Source of the DNA: Isoetes taiwanensis
Taxonomy: Eukaryota; Streptophyta; Lycopodiopsida; Isoetales; Isoetaceae
Assembly (NCBI GenBank): GCA_021234155.1
Contig: JAJEKV010000143.1
Coordinates: 634,636-698,635 of the forward strand
Reading direction: 5' to 3'
Length of the DNA stretch: 64,000 nucleotides
Shown here: piece after piece, positions 34,036-46,564 of the stretch
Layout: each line of letters starts with the position of its first letter
How positions within the stretch are numbered: the first letter of the stretch is position 1
Program-made: the position numbers and the translations under genes
The notes under the pieces: model-generated
The model's database searches: none
Seen by the model: only the letters and a program-made list of their open reading frames with translations
What the model was told of the DNA's origin: nothing

Positions 34036-35520
34036 TGATCATTAGAATAGAATAGAATAGAATATACATTAACGTCCCTCAGGCCGTGAGGCCCCCGGAC
34101 TTATGTAGCATCCTGCGAGCTCCCATAGGGTGCTGTCAGCAAACAGACGCATAGGTTTTATGTAGCCATCTAGCGGGCTTCACTTGTTCTTTATATATTA
34201 CCCGCATCGCATAGCCGCTTCTTGGCCATACACAAATGCATCGTTATAAACAGTTTTGAATCAGTACTTTGTGGGCTTCTCTCGATCCGCCTCATCCAAA
34301 TTAGCCCTCTCTCTTTTGTGCACCCCCGGTGTCTTATTATCATTTCTTTTATAGCTTTCGCTATATATTCGTGAGTGTCTCTTCTTTGTCCATCCGGTCT
34401 TTGGGAGTGGGAGATCCCACCGACCTTTGTTAAATTTGAACCTTATGTCGCTGTAAACCGGGCACCTTTTACCATGTGCTCTTCGCCTTCTATTTTTCCC
34501 GAAGTCACATACTCGGCATATTCGCTCTGCTTCTATCTATTTTCCTCCATCTATCTTTCTCAATTCGAGGTCGTGGGCTTCCCATCCCGAATCCGCCAGC
34601 TCCCCTCATTACTTTATTCAACATGCCGCTTTTGTATGTGATATGCCCTATCCGCCCCCTCGATTGAAGGTTTCCAATAGCCCCGCCTTTGGGCCCCTGG
34701 TGCCGCCCAGCCCGCTCATTGCTCGCTTCGTCCATTCTTTGTCCCATCCGTCTGCTTTGTATAATCGGACTTAGTTGCATCCCCATATTTGCCGCCCATT
34801 TCGCCAATTCGTTAAACCATCCCTTGCCCAGCATATGTGCCGCTTTTTGTTGATTCATCTATCGCTAGTGACGCATAATTGTCCTCTTTCCCATAGCTAT
34901 TGTCCTTTATTAGGTACCTAACGTTTTTTTCTCAGCCCTCACTTCCATTGGCTTTTCCCCGCCTCATATAAGATTGTTGCCAATGATGTGCCTGCCTTCA
35001 CCTCGAATTCCCCGTCCGTGCCATTGCCTCAAGATGCCTTCTTGTTTTTCCCATTTCTTTTCTCGGCAGTGCCCGGTCCCCATGTCTCACATCCGCATAA
35101 CCGTGTTGATGCTACTATCGTCGGTGAATAGGTATGCTTTGATTTCCCAATTGGTGATCCTGCTGTTGTTGCAATAATTCATCATGATGTAATAATTGCC
35201 TATTGCGCTTGGAATCTGCATCCGCCCTTTTGACCATCTCCCCATGTGTGTCGTACCCCGGATACATTGCACTCGTGGGCTTCCTCTAGTTCCTCCCCTT
35301 GTATCTAAATGGCCTGTGTTTTTATCTTTTGTCCCGAAGGTCACTATTTTTGTTTTTCCTGTGTTGATCACAAATTGTCTCCCTCACAAAATTCCTCTAG
35401 TATCTCTAGCATTCTCAGGCATCCCTTTGGCTTTGGTCGCCATCATACCTAAATCATCTCGCATATAGCATTATTGGGACTTTTGTTTTCCCTATCATTG
35501 GTGCTTCATTGTCTCCCTTC

Positions 35521-36624
35521 CTATAGAGCATCTATGTATATCCCAAATAGTGTGGGTGATAGTGGACAGCCTTGTTTAACTCCTGTATCGCATTCTATGG
35601 CTTCTCCTCCCTCCGCTGTTTTGGCATACACCTTTTGGTATAGCCTTGCGATTGATCCTACTAACCCTTCTGGTGCTCTTAGTCCTATTAGCCTAAGTAG
35701 AAGTTTATCCCTAGGCACCGTGGTCGGCGGCTTTTTAAAGTCCACGGCAAATATGATCTTCTTGTTATTCTCCTTTGTCTGCTCTATCATTATCCTTAGA
35801 GTCACCAAATGGTCCGTAGTCGAATACTCTGGTCGAAAACCTGCCTGACCTTGTGCTCTGAGCTTCCCTGCTTCTGCCCACGTTTTCAGTTTTTGATCCA
35901 GCGTTTTCCCGAACCATTTCGCGAATACTGAGCTGACCATAATAGTCCTGTAATTGCTCGGTTCCTCCTTGTTTCCTCCTTTGTGGAGCGGGATTACCTT
36001 GTTAAACTGCCATCTTTCCGGAAGACCCAAATGTACTACCTCATTGAATATTTCTGTTATAATCCCTATTATCTCTGTTCCTACGCACTTCAGCATCTCC
36101 GCTGTTAGCCCATATAGATCCGGAGCTTTGTTGTTTGCCATTTTGTTTAGTGCCCATGTCACTTCTTCCTTGGAGAAAGGGGGTTTGTGTCTACCTTCTG
36201 GGTCCATGATTGGTGCAGCTCCTGTTTTGTACAACCGTTCTAGGTATCTTGTCCAGTCTATTTCTATTTCCGTTCTTCTCCCCTCCTCCCCTTTTGATGT
36301 ATCCGCTTTTGCTTTTGAGCCTCTTTTCATATTGTTCCAGAATACCTTAGGTCTCCTTTTCAGGTCTTCGGCCAATCCCCATTGATGGTTTTTCAGGTCC
36401 TGGGTTCTCTTTCTTTTCAGAATTTTCACGTACTTGCTGCGTTCCTCTTGGTATGCCTCAGTTCCTTTTGCCTGTTTGGCTTTCCTTCGTTGTTCCATGC
36501 ACCCTTCATCAAACCATACTGACCTTCGAAATGCTATAGCCCTCCTTCCTCTTTCTCTTCTCCCGAATGCCACTCTAGCTGCTTCCTCCAAGATGTCGTT
36601 CATATCATTCCCTCTGTCCTTCAT
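35521..36624 (-). pseudogene. LINE family B reverse transcriptase
   Basis: 367-residue minus-strand frame. N-terminal linker (WFDEGCMEQRRKAKQAKGTE..), then RT: FSKEEVTWALNKMANNKAPDLYGLTAEMLK, WQFNKVIPLHKGGNKEEPSNYRTIMVSSVFAKWFGK, QAGFRPEYSTTDHLVTLRI, motif A FAVDFKK (the second Asp region reads PPTTV instead of AFDTV), and motif B GVKQGCPLSPTLFGIYIDAL. The frame then stops. The YADD site downstream (about 35460) contains inserted bases, giving TATGCGAGATGAT, so the enzyme is dead. The thumb block INTGKTKIVTFGTKD follows at 35371. Confidence 0.88.
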
Positions 36625-36704
36625 TCCCTCTCCCCATTCCTTCGCTTTTATTTCCTTTTGTACCGTTTTTATGAATGTTCACACTTTTTCTCTCAATTTA
36701 ATTG

Positions 36705-37500
36705 TTATCTCGCCTGTTTACCTCTTCCTTGCTCGTCATCTGTTCTTCCCCTTGTCACATTTATCTTGAGCAATATGGGTCTGTGTCCCTCCCTCCTTCC
36801 TATCGGCCATTCCCCTAATTCCATCTTTCCGATTTTCTTTTTTGCTTCCTCATTTGCTATCACATAGTCTACTATGCTGCTCCCATGGGCATTTGTGCTT
36901 GTGAACTGGCCTGAATCCTCCCATCTTCTTAAACCATTGCATATAATACCTCCATCAGTGTTTCTCCTCTCGCTGTCAGTTCCATTTCGTCTACCGTGTC
37001 CCGCTGCCATTCCTCCCCTCTTATAGTCTGTGTCCACTGTCCACTCTCGTTGTCTATCCCTGCTTTATGTGATTGTTCCTGTCCCGTCCTTGCATTAATA
37101 TCCCCCACTATGATCAACATTCCCTTATCCCTATGTCTCATGACGATCTCTCCCATGCTTAATAGTTCCAGTTTATCACATTGGGGCGGATAGTATACTA
37201 TTAGCAAATACAGATTTCTGTAATCAAGCAACACAACATTTATAAGCATGTATCTTTTATTAATGTCGTTTTCCAAAATACATGCTTTTCTGATACTGCT
37301 ATTCCTAATGTAACAGGCTAGCCCTGCGCTACCCCTTCCTATTTTGTAGTTCTTTTCCCTCCAACAGGTGAACAAAGTGTAGCCTGGTTCATCTGGTAGC
37401 CTCTTTGTGTCGTGGTTCCCATGTCTCTACCGGACATATGATATCCCCGGTCTCGTGCTTCGCTTAGGGCGTTCTCCATCATCCCAAGGATATCCCGTAC
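36705..37500 (-). pseudogene. LINE family B endonuclease domain
   Basis: The domain starts at the end of the upstream frame with ITIWYWNCTGYPW. It continues after a frameshift as REKNYKIGRGSAGLACYIRN, LLIVYYPPQCDKLELL and the catalytic GDINARTG (37109 region). After another shift it continues with SSIVDYVIANEEAKKKIG..EGHRPILLKI, where EGH stands in place of SDH. An EEP-type AP endonuclease that would nick the target; at least two frameshifts inactivate it. Confidence 0.85.
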
Positions 37501-38581
37501 AATTCCAGTACCAGATCGTTATTTCTTCCTTCCTTTCTGCACCCCCCTGTCTCCCTGCTGTTCTATTACGTGTCCTTTCCTTAGCTGTCCTCTCGTTCTT
37601 GCTCCCTGATCCCCCACTCTCTCCCTTGTCAGCTTTATGTTCTTGTCTAGGTCCCTTCCGACCTCTTTTCCGCTTCCCCATCCTAGTCGTTGTTTGTGTT
37701 AGAATCTTGGGGTCAAGCTTTCCCGGGCTATCCCCTGATGGTGTTATTTCCCTCATCCGCCTCAAATGCCCCAGCCCTCTCACTACCTCTGTTTCTTGAT
37801 TCCCATCTCCCCCGGCCCCCCAGTCCATCCCATCTCTGCGTTGTCGGTTCTTGCGGTGTGTTCTCCGTCCTCTTTTGAGGTATAGTTTCCCATTCTTTTA
37901 CCCTCGCTTTGTACTCCCGCCTGGAGTTCTCGACTTTCGCCATTCTCCCGTGTAACCCCTGTCTGCCTCGCATGGGTGTTAGGGCCTCTTGTACTTTGAG
38001 TCCATTCCCGAGTTTGAACCTCAAGCGTGAATGATTCTTTCTTTGGCTGCCGTGTCTCTATAGTCACATTTATGTGTCTCGCCTCCCTCTCCAAGCTCCT
38101 CGCCAAGTCGCTTTCACTATCACATTCCCCGTGTTCCGAAAAACGTTCTCCATTATCTCTCGCAGATACATGAAACGTGTCTTCGTTAGGCCTCTCGGCT
38201 ACTCCTATCAATCTTACATCAAGTTTAATCCTTTCCTGTTCTTTGAACTCCACTATGTGCGTTTAATCCTATCAAAACTCTGCCACGATCTAGATCTATT
38301 TGTTGCTTTTCTAATATCACCAACCTTTGTATGATTTCCGCTTTTTTCTTTCTACCTCTTCCATCCTCTTCCTAATTTCCACCTCTCAGATCTTCCACTA
38401 CCTGCACCCGCTCTTCCACTTTCCCTATACCTCTTTGTTCTTGTAATCCGCTTGCCAGTGTTCGCAAGCTTCCATCCTCCTGACCCTGCTTCCAGCCTTT
38501 TACGCCCATCTATGCCAAGAAGTCCCGCAGATCTTGCTTGAGTTCTTCCCTCGCTTGCCCCGCCCCCCCGCTATTAGCCAT
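37427..38581 (-). pseudogene. LINE family B ORF1 protein
   Basis: It begins MANSGGAGQAREELKQDLRDFLA at 38581, then an in-frame stop. A coiled-coil-like Gln/Glu/Lys-rich section follows, then 38253-37783 (EFKEQERIKLDVRLIGV and a highly charged region) and 37828-37427 (Lys/Arg-rich, ending at the endonuclease start). It is the presumed RNA-binding protein of the element. ORF1 and endonuclease are directly joined or overlapping here. Confidence 0.65.
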
Positions 38582-40699
38582 TCTTCTTTTTTGTTGTTGT
38601 GGTGGTTCCGCTTCGCCGGATTCCCCTTCCCGCCGCCGCTCTCTCTCCTGCTTTCCTGTTTCCTATTTCTCTTCCGCGGGCTTACTATATCTTGTTCCTT
38701 TATTTATCCGTTCGGACCTTTTTCCCCCCATATTCTTTCAGTTTTTGAATTTCAAAATTCGAATCATCCTATCCGGAGATATGATTACCGGGTTTTAAGG
38801 CCCGCCATTTACTATCGGGCGCTTTTATGGTCGGCCCTCGATTTGTATTCAATTCCACGGATTCGATTTTCTGCACCATATGGATTTGTTTTGCTTTCTT
38901 TGTATCCTTTTGGGAGTGGGTTTTTTGTGACTTTGGTGCACCAGCCGGAGGATTGGATCCTCACTGTCCTGGTGTACGGCCGGGGAGTTGCCTCCCACTA
39001 TCCCGTACTTGGCAACCTCTGTCTTTCCACTTCCATTTTCGCTTTCCATTCTATGGGCGGGTAAGTTGGTGTCTGTTGTTTAGCGGGTGCACCAGCGGTG
39101 GGCTTTTTTTCCCACTGCCCCCGGTGTATGGCGGAGACACCCGCCCCTCCTCGTCCCCATAGCTTAGCCTTCCACCCTTTGCACCATCTACTCCCTGGAC
39201 CCCCCTTTTATCCGGGTTTCGCTCGCTCTTCTTCGCTTTTTGTCACGCCTCTTGATTAATAGATTAATAGAGTTTCAATGATCCGCCCAACTTCTCCTTT
39301 TCACTTGTACTTCTACTAGGTCGCTTATGCACGCCCACATACTCGCACCTATCTTATACCTCCCCGCAATTATATCTATACTTTCCTTAATACATCACTA
39401 CCTCAATACAACCTATATAGTACATTTACACGCCTTTGTCAGATACTATATTTCTATTACTATATTTCTTTTCGCCCCCTATGTGGGTCCATACCAAGAG
39501 TCGCTGCCACCTTACACATAACGCCTCCTTACCTTTATTCAGATTACGCCAACCCGCTATATGCATCTTCCTAGTTTCATATACCTGTATCCTATGTTTA
39601 ATTTTGGCAACTAGCGGGTCCAGTTTGTGCATAGTTTATCGGTAAGCCAGCCACCCCTATTTGGTCTTGTTTGGCGTGCCTAACTGAGCCCTCGGTACCC
39701 TTTCCTAAATTACTACATATCACCCAATATGGTTTCGTATAGTCACCCCCGAGATGCATGCGGACATCCCCAAGTACAGCCGTTAGTTCGCTGATTTGGT
39801 TATATCATATTAGTTCACGAAATACAGATACGGGATATGTCTTTTTGCTTTAGGGAGGGAATAAGCAACACTGGGACAAAGTTACTATGGATAACATCCG
39901 ATGATATGCTTACTGCAAAAAATTCTACATTGAAAAGGAGAGTTCTTCTCTCACTTACATTTCTTAGCTTTTTCAGCCATTTATCCAAAATCGTTTTTTC
40001 TCACACAAACAAACAGGATTTGTATCCCTTCTGATCGGGATTACTTACCTGCACTGATCTGTTATAGTCAGATGCTGATGCCTATTATCTATTCATAGTG
40101 CCTCCTTGAAAGTTGTTGCAGTTTCTGAACCTAACTGTTTGAACAGAGGATTGTTTTGAACAGACAACAGAAAAGAGTAGAACAAGAAGACAAAAATATA
40201 TAAAAAGATAAAAAGAGTAGAACAAAAGGAAAGCATGGCATGCATCTGCTTGGGCCTCCCCCCTTCTTACGTCTCCTCCCCTGATTTCATGCTGATCAAA
40301 CTCTTTTCCTGACCATAACTAATTTTTTAGCTTCTTTTCTGAAGATGGCTCCCCGATCTTTTTAACTTTTTCGAGATTCCTCCCCATATACCCAAGACAA
40401 AAAAATCGACGGTTCTTCACACAAGAAAATACAAACCTTACCGAAATCACACACCAGAAGATTGTGCTGATAACTCGAGGACCTTTGTATGGCGGCATGA
40501 ACCTGCAATCTATTGAAGCACTGCATAGTTCGATCCATGTCTTGGCGCCTCACCGAATGTTTTTGTCAGCTAATACTCCGAGTACTTCAAGCAATCCTAG
40601 GGTATATTGGCTATCCCGCATGGACTATTCTGTCACAAGATGCATAATGCACTCGCCGCGGTGATGCATGATGGCAAACCTCTGCTCAAGCACATACAA

Positions 40700-42830
40700 C
40701 TGTCGAAGCAAATGCACCACGGATTAAGCTCCTCAAGCTCGGGATTGAATGGCACTGTTAAGTTGCCTGGGGTGCCGGAGTTGGGGCGCTTTTTGCCGAC
40801 CAAGAAGAGTTGTAACAATGCATGACCTAGCTGTTGTGTCATGGATGGAGAAATATTTCAGAGAAACATGTGAAAAGTTGCCTAATAGCGACATGTATCC
40901 TTTGACAGACAGCATCACAAAAAATATGTCTTCAAAGAATACAAAGAGACTTGCATTCAGTTTCAGCATATCTCTTACTCGCACTTCACTAAACTGTAGA
41001 AAAGTGAACTTGGTCTTGTGAAAATTCCCAGGAGACATAGAATATTTGTTTGCTCAAGATCTGCAGAATTAATGAGTCAAAGAAAAATTGCAAAGACAGA
41101 GGTCGAAAGAAATAAGCTCAAGTTCTCTAATCTCTCAGTTGTTTTAAAGAAATATTTTGACCTGATATCTTCAACAGATATTGTGCAACAAAACCTTGAC
41201 AGACATCGTGAACAACAAGCAGCAGAGAGAAGAAAGCTTGCCAAGCATAGAAAAAAGCTCTCGAACGTCCACTGCAATATATGTTTCTTGTAATTGATGG
41301 AATGGATAAAAAAAGACAACTCTACCCCATTTCTTAAATATTTCTAAATATGTGCCAGATGAATGTTTTGTTAAGGTGCACCTTGTAGGAGCTATGATCT
41401 TTAAAAGAAGTCTAAAGTGCAAAGTATTTTTGATGTATCCAAACTTGCAGGTGACCCGAAACTCACAATTACAATTCTTAACAAGGCTGTATGAGCAAGA
41501 GCAATTACCACCAGCGCTTTACCTGCAACTTGACAATACTACAAGAGAGAACAAGAATCAAACACTCTTTGCTTATTGTGCCATGCTAGTGGAACTAGGG
41601 ATATTCAGAAAAGTAAAGCTCAGATTTTTACTTGTAGGCCATACTCATGATCAAGTAGACCAGGTTTTTTGTCTTCCTACTTAGTTTGGATAAGTGAAGA
41701 TTCTTACACTCCCATTTCAGTGATTGAGCTTCTCAAGGAGAATGTTGACTTTAGAGAGTTTGTTTTCCCTCAATGTTCAGATAGAGAACAATCTGTGAGC
41801 AAGTTGAATGATCTCACCTTTCAACATTACATCAAGTTCTACTTGAAGGGTGGACAAAGCTTCTTACAGGGGAAGAAGTACACCATAACTAAAGATTGGA
41901 GTCCAACAGATGGATTGCGCTTCCTTAAATCTGTTCCAGGCACTTGCTTCATAGAACATGCTGAGCAACTTCCCCTCAAAAATCCTAAGGAGTCTAAGCA
42001 GAAGAAAAGTATCCCAGTGACATCCTTAAAAGCCATTGAAAATGGAATTTCCTCAGGCTTTAAGTACTTCTTAGAAGGAGATCAAATATGGTGGAGAAAT
42101 TTCTTTCTTGAACAGAAAATTGTTATGCAAAACCTAGCTCTAAGACAGTTGCAGGAACCGTTTCAATGGCCTAACACCTTCCATCAACCCCAGAACCAGG
42201 CAGGTCCAAGCAATGCTATAATAGAACCTGCAGTAGAGGTAGAAGAGGACCGAGCCATGTACCTTGGACCAAGACGCAGGAATGAGCCTCAAGGTAATAT
42301 CATAGAAATTGCCGAAGATATACTGATTGCTCTTCCAACTGAGGAGGATGACAAAGGTCGAACTTTTTGGATAGCAAAAGTACTTGACACAGTCAAGGAG
42401 CAAGGCTTATAACTAAACTCAAGATTCATTGGCTTGCGACACTTTCAGAAAATGCTTTTGAAGGTAGGTATGAGTTAGAAATGAGAAGTCAAGGGAAAGG
42501 AAGAAAGTCCAAGAAAGTGGGTTGTAGGGATGAGCTGAACCTAATTTCAAATTGAAATCTGACAATCGTCTACGCCAGAGGACTATCATTTTGCTTAAAA
42601 AGTCTTGTAACTATGAGGAAGAGGATGAAGAAGGGAGTGGTGGTGGCAATGCTTCACCATCTGTTGATAGTGATGAGCAAGATAACTCAAGCACTTCCTC
42701 GAGTGACAGTGAAAGAAGTGTAGATGATGAGGATGACATAAATGAATATAATGGCATGCTGGATCCCTCCCTCATCACTCCTCATATCTTTGCACATAAC
42801 TGAGTCTTAGAAAAAGACTGTAAATTTTGC
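40700..42830 (+). pseudogene. DUF7869-family protein, C-terminal half (transposase-like core)
   Basis: Broken frames in order: VKLPGVPELGRFLPTKKS, HDLAVVSWMEKYFRETCEKLPNSD (40816-40890), a linker with DRHREQQAAERRKLAKHRKK (about 41200-41260), then in another frame VIDGMDKKRQLYPIS (~41292-41336). FVKVHLVGAMI follows, then the signature LYLQLDNTTRENKNQTLFAYCAMLVELGIF..VKLRFLLVGHTHDQVDQVF (41520-41670). A 247-residue frame 41669-42412 continues with HYIKFYLKGGQ, Lys-rich segments and RTFWIAKVLD, then a Ser/Asp/Glu-rich tail to 42803. This is the DUF7869 pattern. Conserved Asp in IDGMD, QLDN and HDQVD suggest an RNase H-like, DDE-type nuclease (inference). A frameshift at 41290 and others inactivate it. 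Confidence 0.7.
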
Positions 42831-43022
42831 ATGTGAATATGAAGATTTTATCTTCAAGTTTTAAGAAGACTACAATTTCAGTTATAGACTTCACTTCAAT
42901 TTTTTGTTAAATGTTATATTCTTTTAAATTAGTGGTTCTCTCTAAAAATATACTTCAGAAAAATTCTATTTGCAAGGAAAAGTGTCACTTTAAAAAAGCC
43001 AATTCTCCCATTGCATTAAAAA

Positions 43023-43205
43023 AAGGGAAAACTACCAAACTACCCCTATGAGTTTATGTAATTACCAAAATGCCCTTATGAGTTTTAAAATTACTGAAAT
43101 GCCCCTACACACCTACTATACACAAGGGCATTTTGGTAATTTTGAAACTCATAAGGGTATTTTGGTAATTACACAAACTCATAGGTATTTTGGTAGTTTT
43201 CCCTT
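43023..43205. mobile_element. Foldback MITE, 183 bp
   Basis: AAGGGAAAACTACCAAA and its exact complement at the ends. The arms (about 80 bp) continue with ATTACCAAAATGCCCTTATGAGTTT and pair almost throughout around a short centre near 43110-43122. No ORF. Candidate flanks TTAAA on both sides are too A-rich to prove a target duplication. Confidence 0.88.
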
Positions 43206-43209
43206 AAAG

Positions 43210-44340
43210 AAATTAGTCTTTGGGAGGGGTAAAATATAATTTTATGCTTTTTTTACCTCCTTTATGTAAAAAAAAAGGAATCTTTAAGCGATATCCTTTT
43301 TGCTCCCATTTCTATGATTTGCTCCCATTTGATATACAATCTTGTTGTTCTCTCTAATCTGAATAATATGAGAGATGTATGTAAGAATTGAGGTTGATGA
43401 TGGGATCCCCATGTTAGGGCGCATGTTAGGGCGCTTAGGGCGGCGCGGCGGCAATCTCCTTCCGCAGAACTCCATCTATTCGAAACAAGGGCGGGCGAAG
43501 AGCAAATGATCGCTGCTACCTATCTTTCCAAAACTATGGCTTTGTCTCCATTTTCTTTCCAGGCCGCATGGATCTCGCAATGACTAGTAAGTGTAATGCG
43601 GGTATGGCCGCTACTTAACCTTTCTTTCATGCTTTAGAGCCGCGGGCTAGGTAAGGGGACTTCGCTCGGCCGCTGATTTTGTGTTAGATAGATTAGAGTC
43701 GGCAAATAGCTTGACTTCAAAGACCTTGGGCATCGAGAGAGCCTCTTTGTTCCTCAGATACCTAGGTCTCATCTTTCTCGCCTAAAATGCCGAGCTTATG
43801 AACAAAATATATTAAGGCTTGGTTTTTTCGATATGGGCGTAACTTATATTCCTTTATATGATATCCCCACTCACTCTGCGAGGGAATGCTCTCATTGTAA
43901 TGCATACCGCACTCACTTGCGCAGAAAGTCCGGCACTCATTGTAGGCTCATTTGGTAATTTCTCATGCCGTTGAGTATTATGGCACATAACTCCATGTCT
44001 TCGTATTGCTTGCCTTGTATTGTTTGTGAGATACAAACATTGAGAGCACTCAAGTTCCCCAGACATTGTGAATGTGTTTAGAGGGAAGATAGTATTACGC
44101 TTTTAACGTATCCTTAGTGCTTTATGAAGTGGATCCATCTTTCTTGTCTTGTGAATTGCGGCCCATGTCCTAAAGAGAGTCAGCAGATCTAGTGGGCGTT
44201 GGAGAGCCTTTCATGGAGCAAGGATGGTGGTAGTTCATGGAATGGCTTTGGATTCATCTTTGGCTGATTCTTGTTTTTCTTCTACACTTCGCATGTATCT
44301 TGGTCAATGATGCCTCTTGTATGATCATCCCCCTTCCCAA
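43210..44340. other. Non-coding stretch, partly GC-rich
   Basis: No recognisable gene. The base composition of 43400-43720 differs from the AT-rich surroundings and may be element-derived. A short tandem CATGTTAGGGCG lies near 43411-43435. Confidence 0.45.
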
Positions 44341-45005
44341 CAAGGGGTGATTGGGATTTATTGGCGGGTTCAGAAACGATGTTTTGGGCAAGGATTCAGT
44401 CAAATGGAGAGACTTTGGGGGAGACTAAAATTTCTTCATCGTTGCAGACTTGGAAGGCCATGTTTCTAGTGTCCAGGATGGAGCTTACCTCATGGTTTTC
44501 TAGGAAAGTTGAGCGTAGTGGAGCTGGTGCCTATGCAAATAGTGAAGATGTATATGGGAGTGATTGGACCACCCCCTGGGAAGGCCTCAGATTATGTTCT
44601 ACTTAGTTGGAAGATAGAGGAGAGAATCTCTTAGTACATTATCGAACAGTAGACCCCGACCTCTTTTAGTACTTCTATGCGTGGATAATATAGCGTGCCA
44701 AGTTAACGCTGCGGAATGACAATTGCTCTTGTGAGATCTTCATTAGCTTGCATCTTTCGGTGGAGGAGCTTCAGATGGTGGCAGCTTTAGAACTTATAGT
44801 GATCTTTATCTTTGCTCAAATCAGAAAGATTGAATCTGGTTTTAGACCCCGGTCTTGGATTGATAGCTTGAATTCTTCCTATTTGATCCATAAGGGATCC
44901 TTTGTGTTTAAATTTTTCCTATCAGGCCTATTGTGGAGCCTCAAATAAGTGTAATCTGTTCACTATATTAATATAAAAAAATCTTACCCTCAAAAAAAAA
45001 AAAAA
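44340..45005 (+). mobile_element. 3' end of an L1-like retroelement
   Basis: Ends TTAATATAAAAAAATCTTACCCTC followed by 14 A (44992-45005), a typical plant L1-like 3' terminus. Upstream frames have no clear domain; the 5' limit is not resolved. Confidence 0.5.
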
Positions 45006-45009
45006 CCCA

Positions 45010-46170
45010 GACTGTACTAGCCTTGACAACAGCCATACTAGAACAATCATCTACCTTGGTCAATCCCTTGGTAGTATTATCGGCCTTCAACCAAAGTGAG
45101 TTCCTTTGGTCTTGGTATTACTATACTTAGGCTATGTCAAATACATTTGATCATAAAATATCTCATCAAACCATAATGTCTTATATTATATCTAGCTGAA
45201 TACTTCAACACCAGTATGAATCAGGATCTATTCATGTCTTTTCTTACCAAAACTCTTATTAACTGTCTTGATTTTAGAGTTAATTTACTTTCATGTATCT
45301 TTTTGCCATAATCTCTTACTGCATATTATTGTTTACCTTTATAGACTATGTATCTAGCATAGTATCCTATTTTATGATTGTTACATTCAAATCCCTTTTA
45401 TTTTTTATACTGTACCTTTCAGATGACATAGATCATGTGCAGATTCAGCCATGACCTTATTATGCTCTCAAAACCTGCTGTAACTCTTATCCCTGGTGTC
45501 TATCTATGATTTTCCATGTTTAATATTGCACATAGTATTTTAGAAAAAATATTGCATTATATAAACCGAATGTACCATATACCATCCGAATCATGTCCCA
45601 CATAAACTTTCCTAGATTTAAGCAAGACTTTCCTGTCATAAAACTTCACCATTATAAAAAGGTATCCACAAGAAAGTATTGTGTTTTGTCACGATATAGA
45701 ATACTATCCTTTTAGGTAGCAAAAGACCACTATATTGTTATCAAAAAGGGTATTACATTAGGGCTTAGAATATAATCCAAAGATGTTTATACGATTTCCT
45801 TCAAAGATGCATGTAACCGATATAGACATAAAGTTTTTATAAAAGAAATAAATATGATGTGGGAGTAGAGTAAAAATCCCTGTATGTTATCATCCGACCA
45901 TTCTTCTTGTGATCCCATTATCCATGCTGCTACAAACTAAAAGACTAGGCAAAAGCATCCGCATTAGGAGGGAAAAAATCCGCACTGCAGCCAAACAACA
46001 TAATTTTAGCATGATAATGGTAAAATTATGAGGGCCAAAAGGTACATTGGGTTTTTCCGGCGTATAGCCCTTCACCCAATGCAGAGCTTTTGCCCATGTT
46101 TTAATCTATAGATACAATCAATGACAAAGGAATCAAACTGTAAACATAAAGATATGTACTAAATTTATTC
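45010..46170. other. Non-coding stretch
   Basis: AT-rich, stops in all frames, nothing recognised. Confidence 0.5.
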
Positions 46171-46177
46171 ATGTAAA

Positions 46178-46564
46178 TCAAGTGGATAACCTGTTTATAT
46201 CCTTACAGGGCATGTAAATTAATATTGAAGTTGCAAAAATAAGAATGGGATATGTTTCTTTTATCAAACCCCGATATGCATCTTGGTCTGAAACATAGCC
46301 CTCATCCTCTTGGGTTTCAGGGACGAAAGCAGGATCATTATAAGCGTAACCATGGTTTCCACGTCCATATCCGCTGTTCCTTTTTTGAAACTTCTGCCCT
46401 TGATTACCAGAGTAACCTCTTTTAGACTCAGATCCGCCACCACGGCCATACCTATCCATTGCTGGTTTGCTTACAGATAGAAGACAGAATTGTATCTCCC
46501 TATCTAACACAAGGTTGTTTAAGCGCTCTTCATCCGAACTAGAGCTATGGGAAGAGTCTGTCAT
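46178..46564 (-). CDS. Hypothetical Ser-rich / RGG-like protein or exon
   Basis: 128 residues starting MTDSSHSSSSDEERLNN. The middle (about 36-78) is rich in Gly, Arg, Tyr and Ser (DRYGRGGGSESKRGY, GYGRGNHGY), like an RGG/GYR low-complexity RNA-binding region. It is followed by an acidic QEDEGYVSDQD. The last 25 residues are hydrophobic and could be intron read-through. Codon pattern and composition look more gene-like than the surroundings. It matches no family I can name; it could be an N-terminal exon of a transposon protein. Confidence 0.35.
   Translation of the reverse strand: MTDSSHSSSSDEERLNNLVLDREIQFCLLSVSKPAMDRYGRGGGSESKRGYSGNQGQKFQKRNSGYGRGNHGYAYNDPAFVPETQEDEGYVSDQDAYRGLIKETYPILIFATSILIYMPCKDINRLST

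Larger units (their letters stand above)
34043..39250 (-). mobile_element. Nearly full-length LINE (family B) inserted in the DUF7869 gene
   Basis: Minus-strand order: 5' leader (39250 to ~38582), ORF1 (from ATG 38581), endonuclease, RT, C-terminal region, and a 3' end GGACGTTAATG.. with a (TATTC)n tail at 34043-34065. The strand is strongly purine-rich and GC-richer than its surroundings. The 5' limit is approximate, since no clean target duplication could be identified. All ORFs carry breaks. Confidence 0.82.

Noticed and set aside
35474-39162. Many plus-strand ORFs rich in Pro, Ser, Phe and Leu
   Set aside because: They are antisense shadows of the minus-strand family B LINE, whose purine-rich coding strand leaves the complement open.
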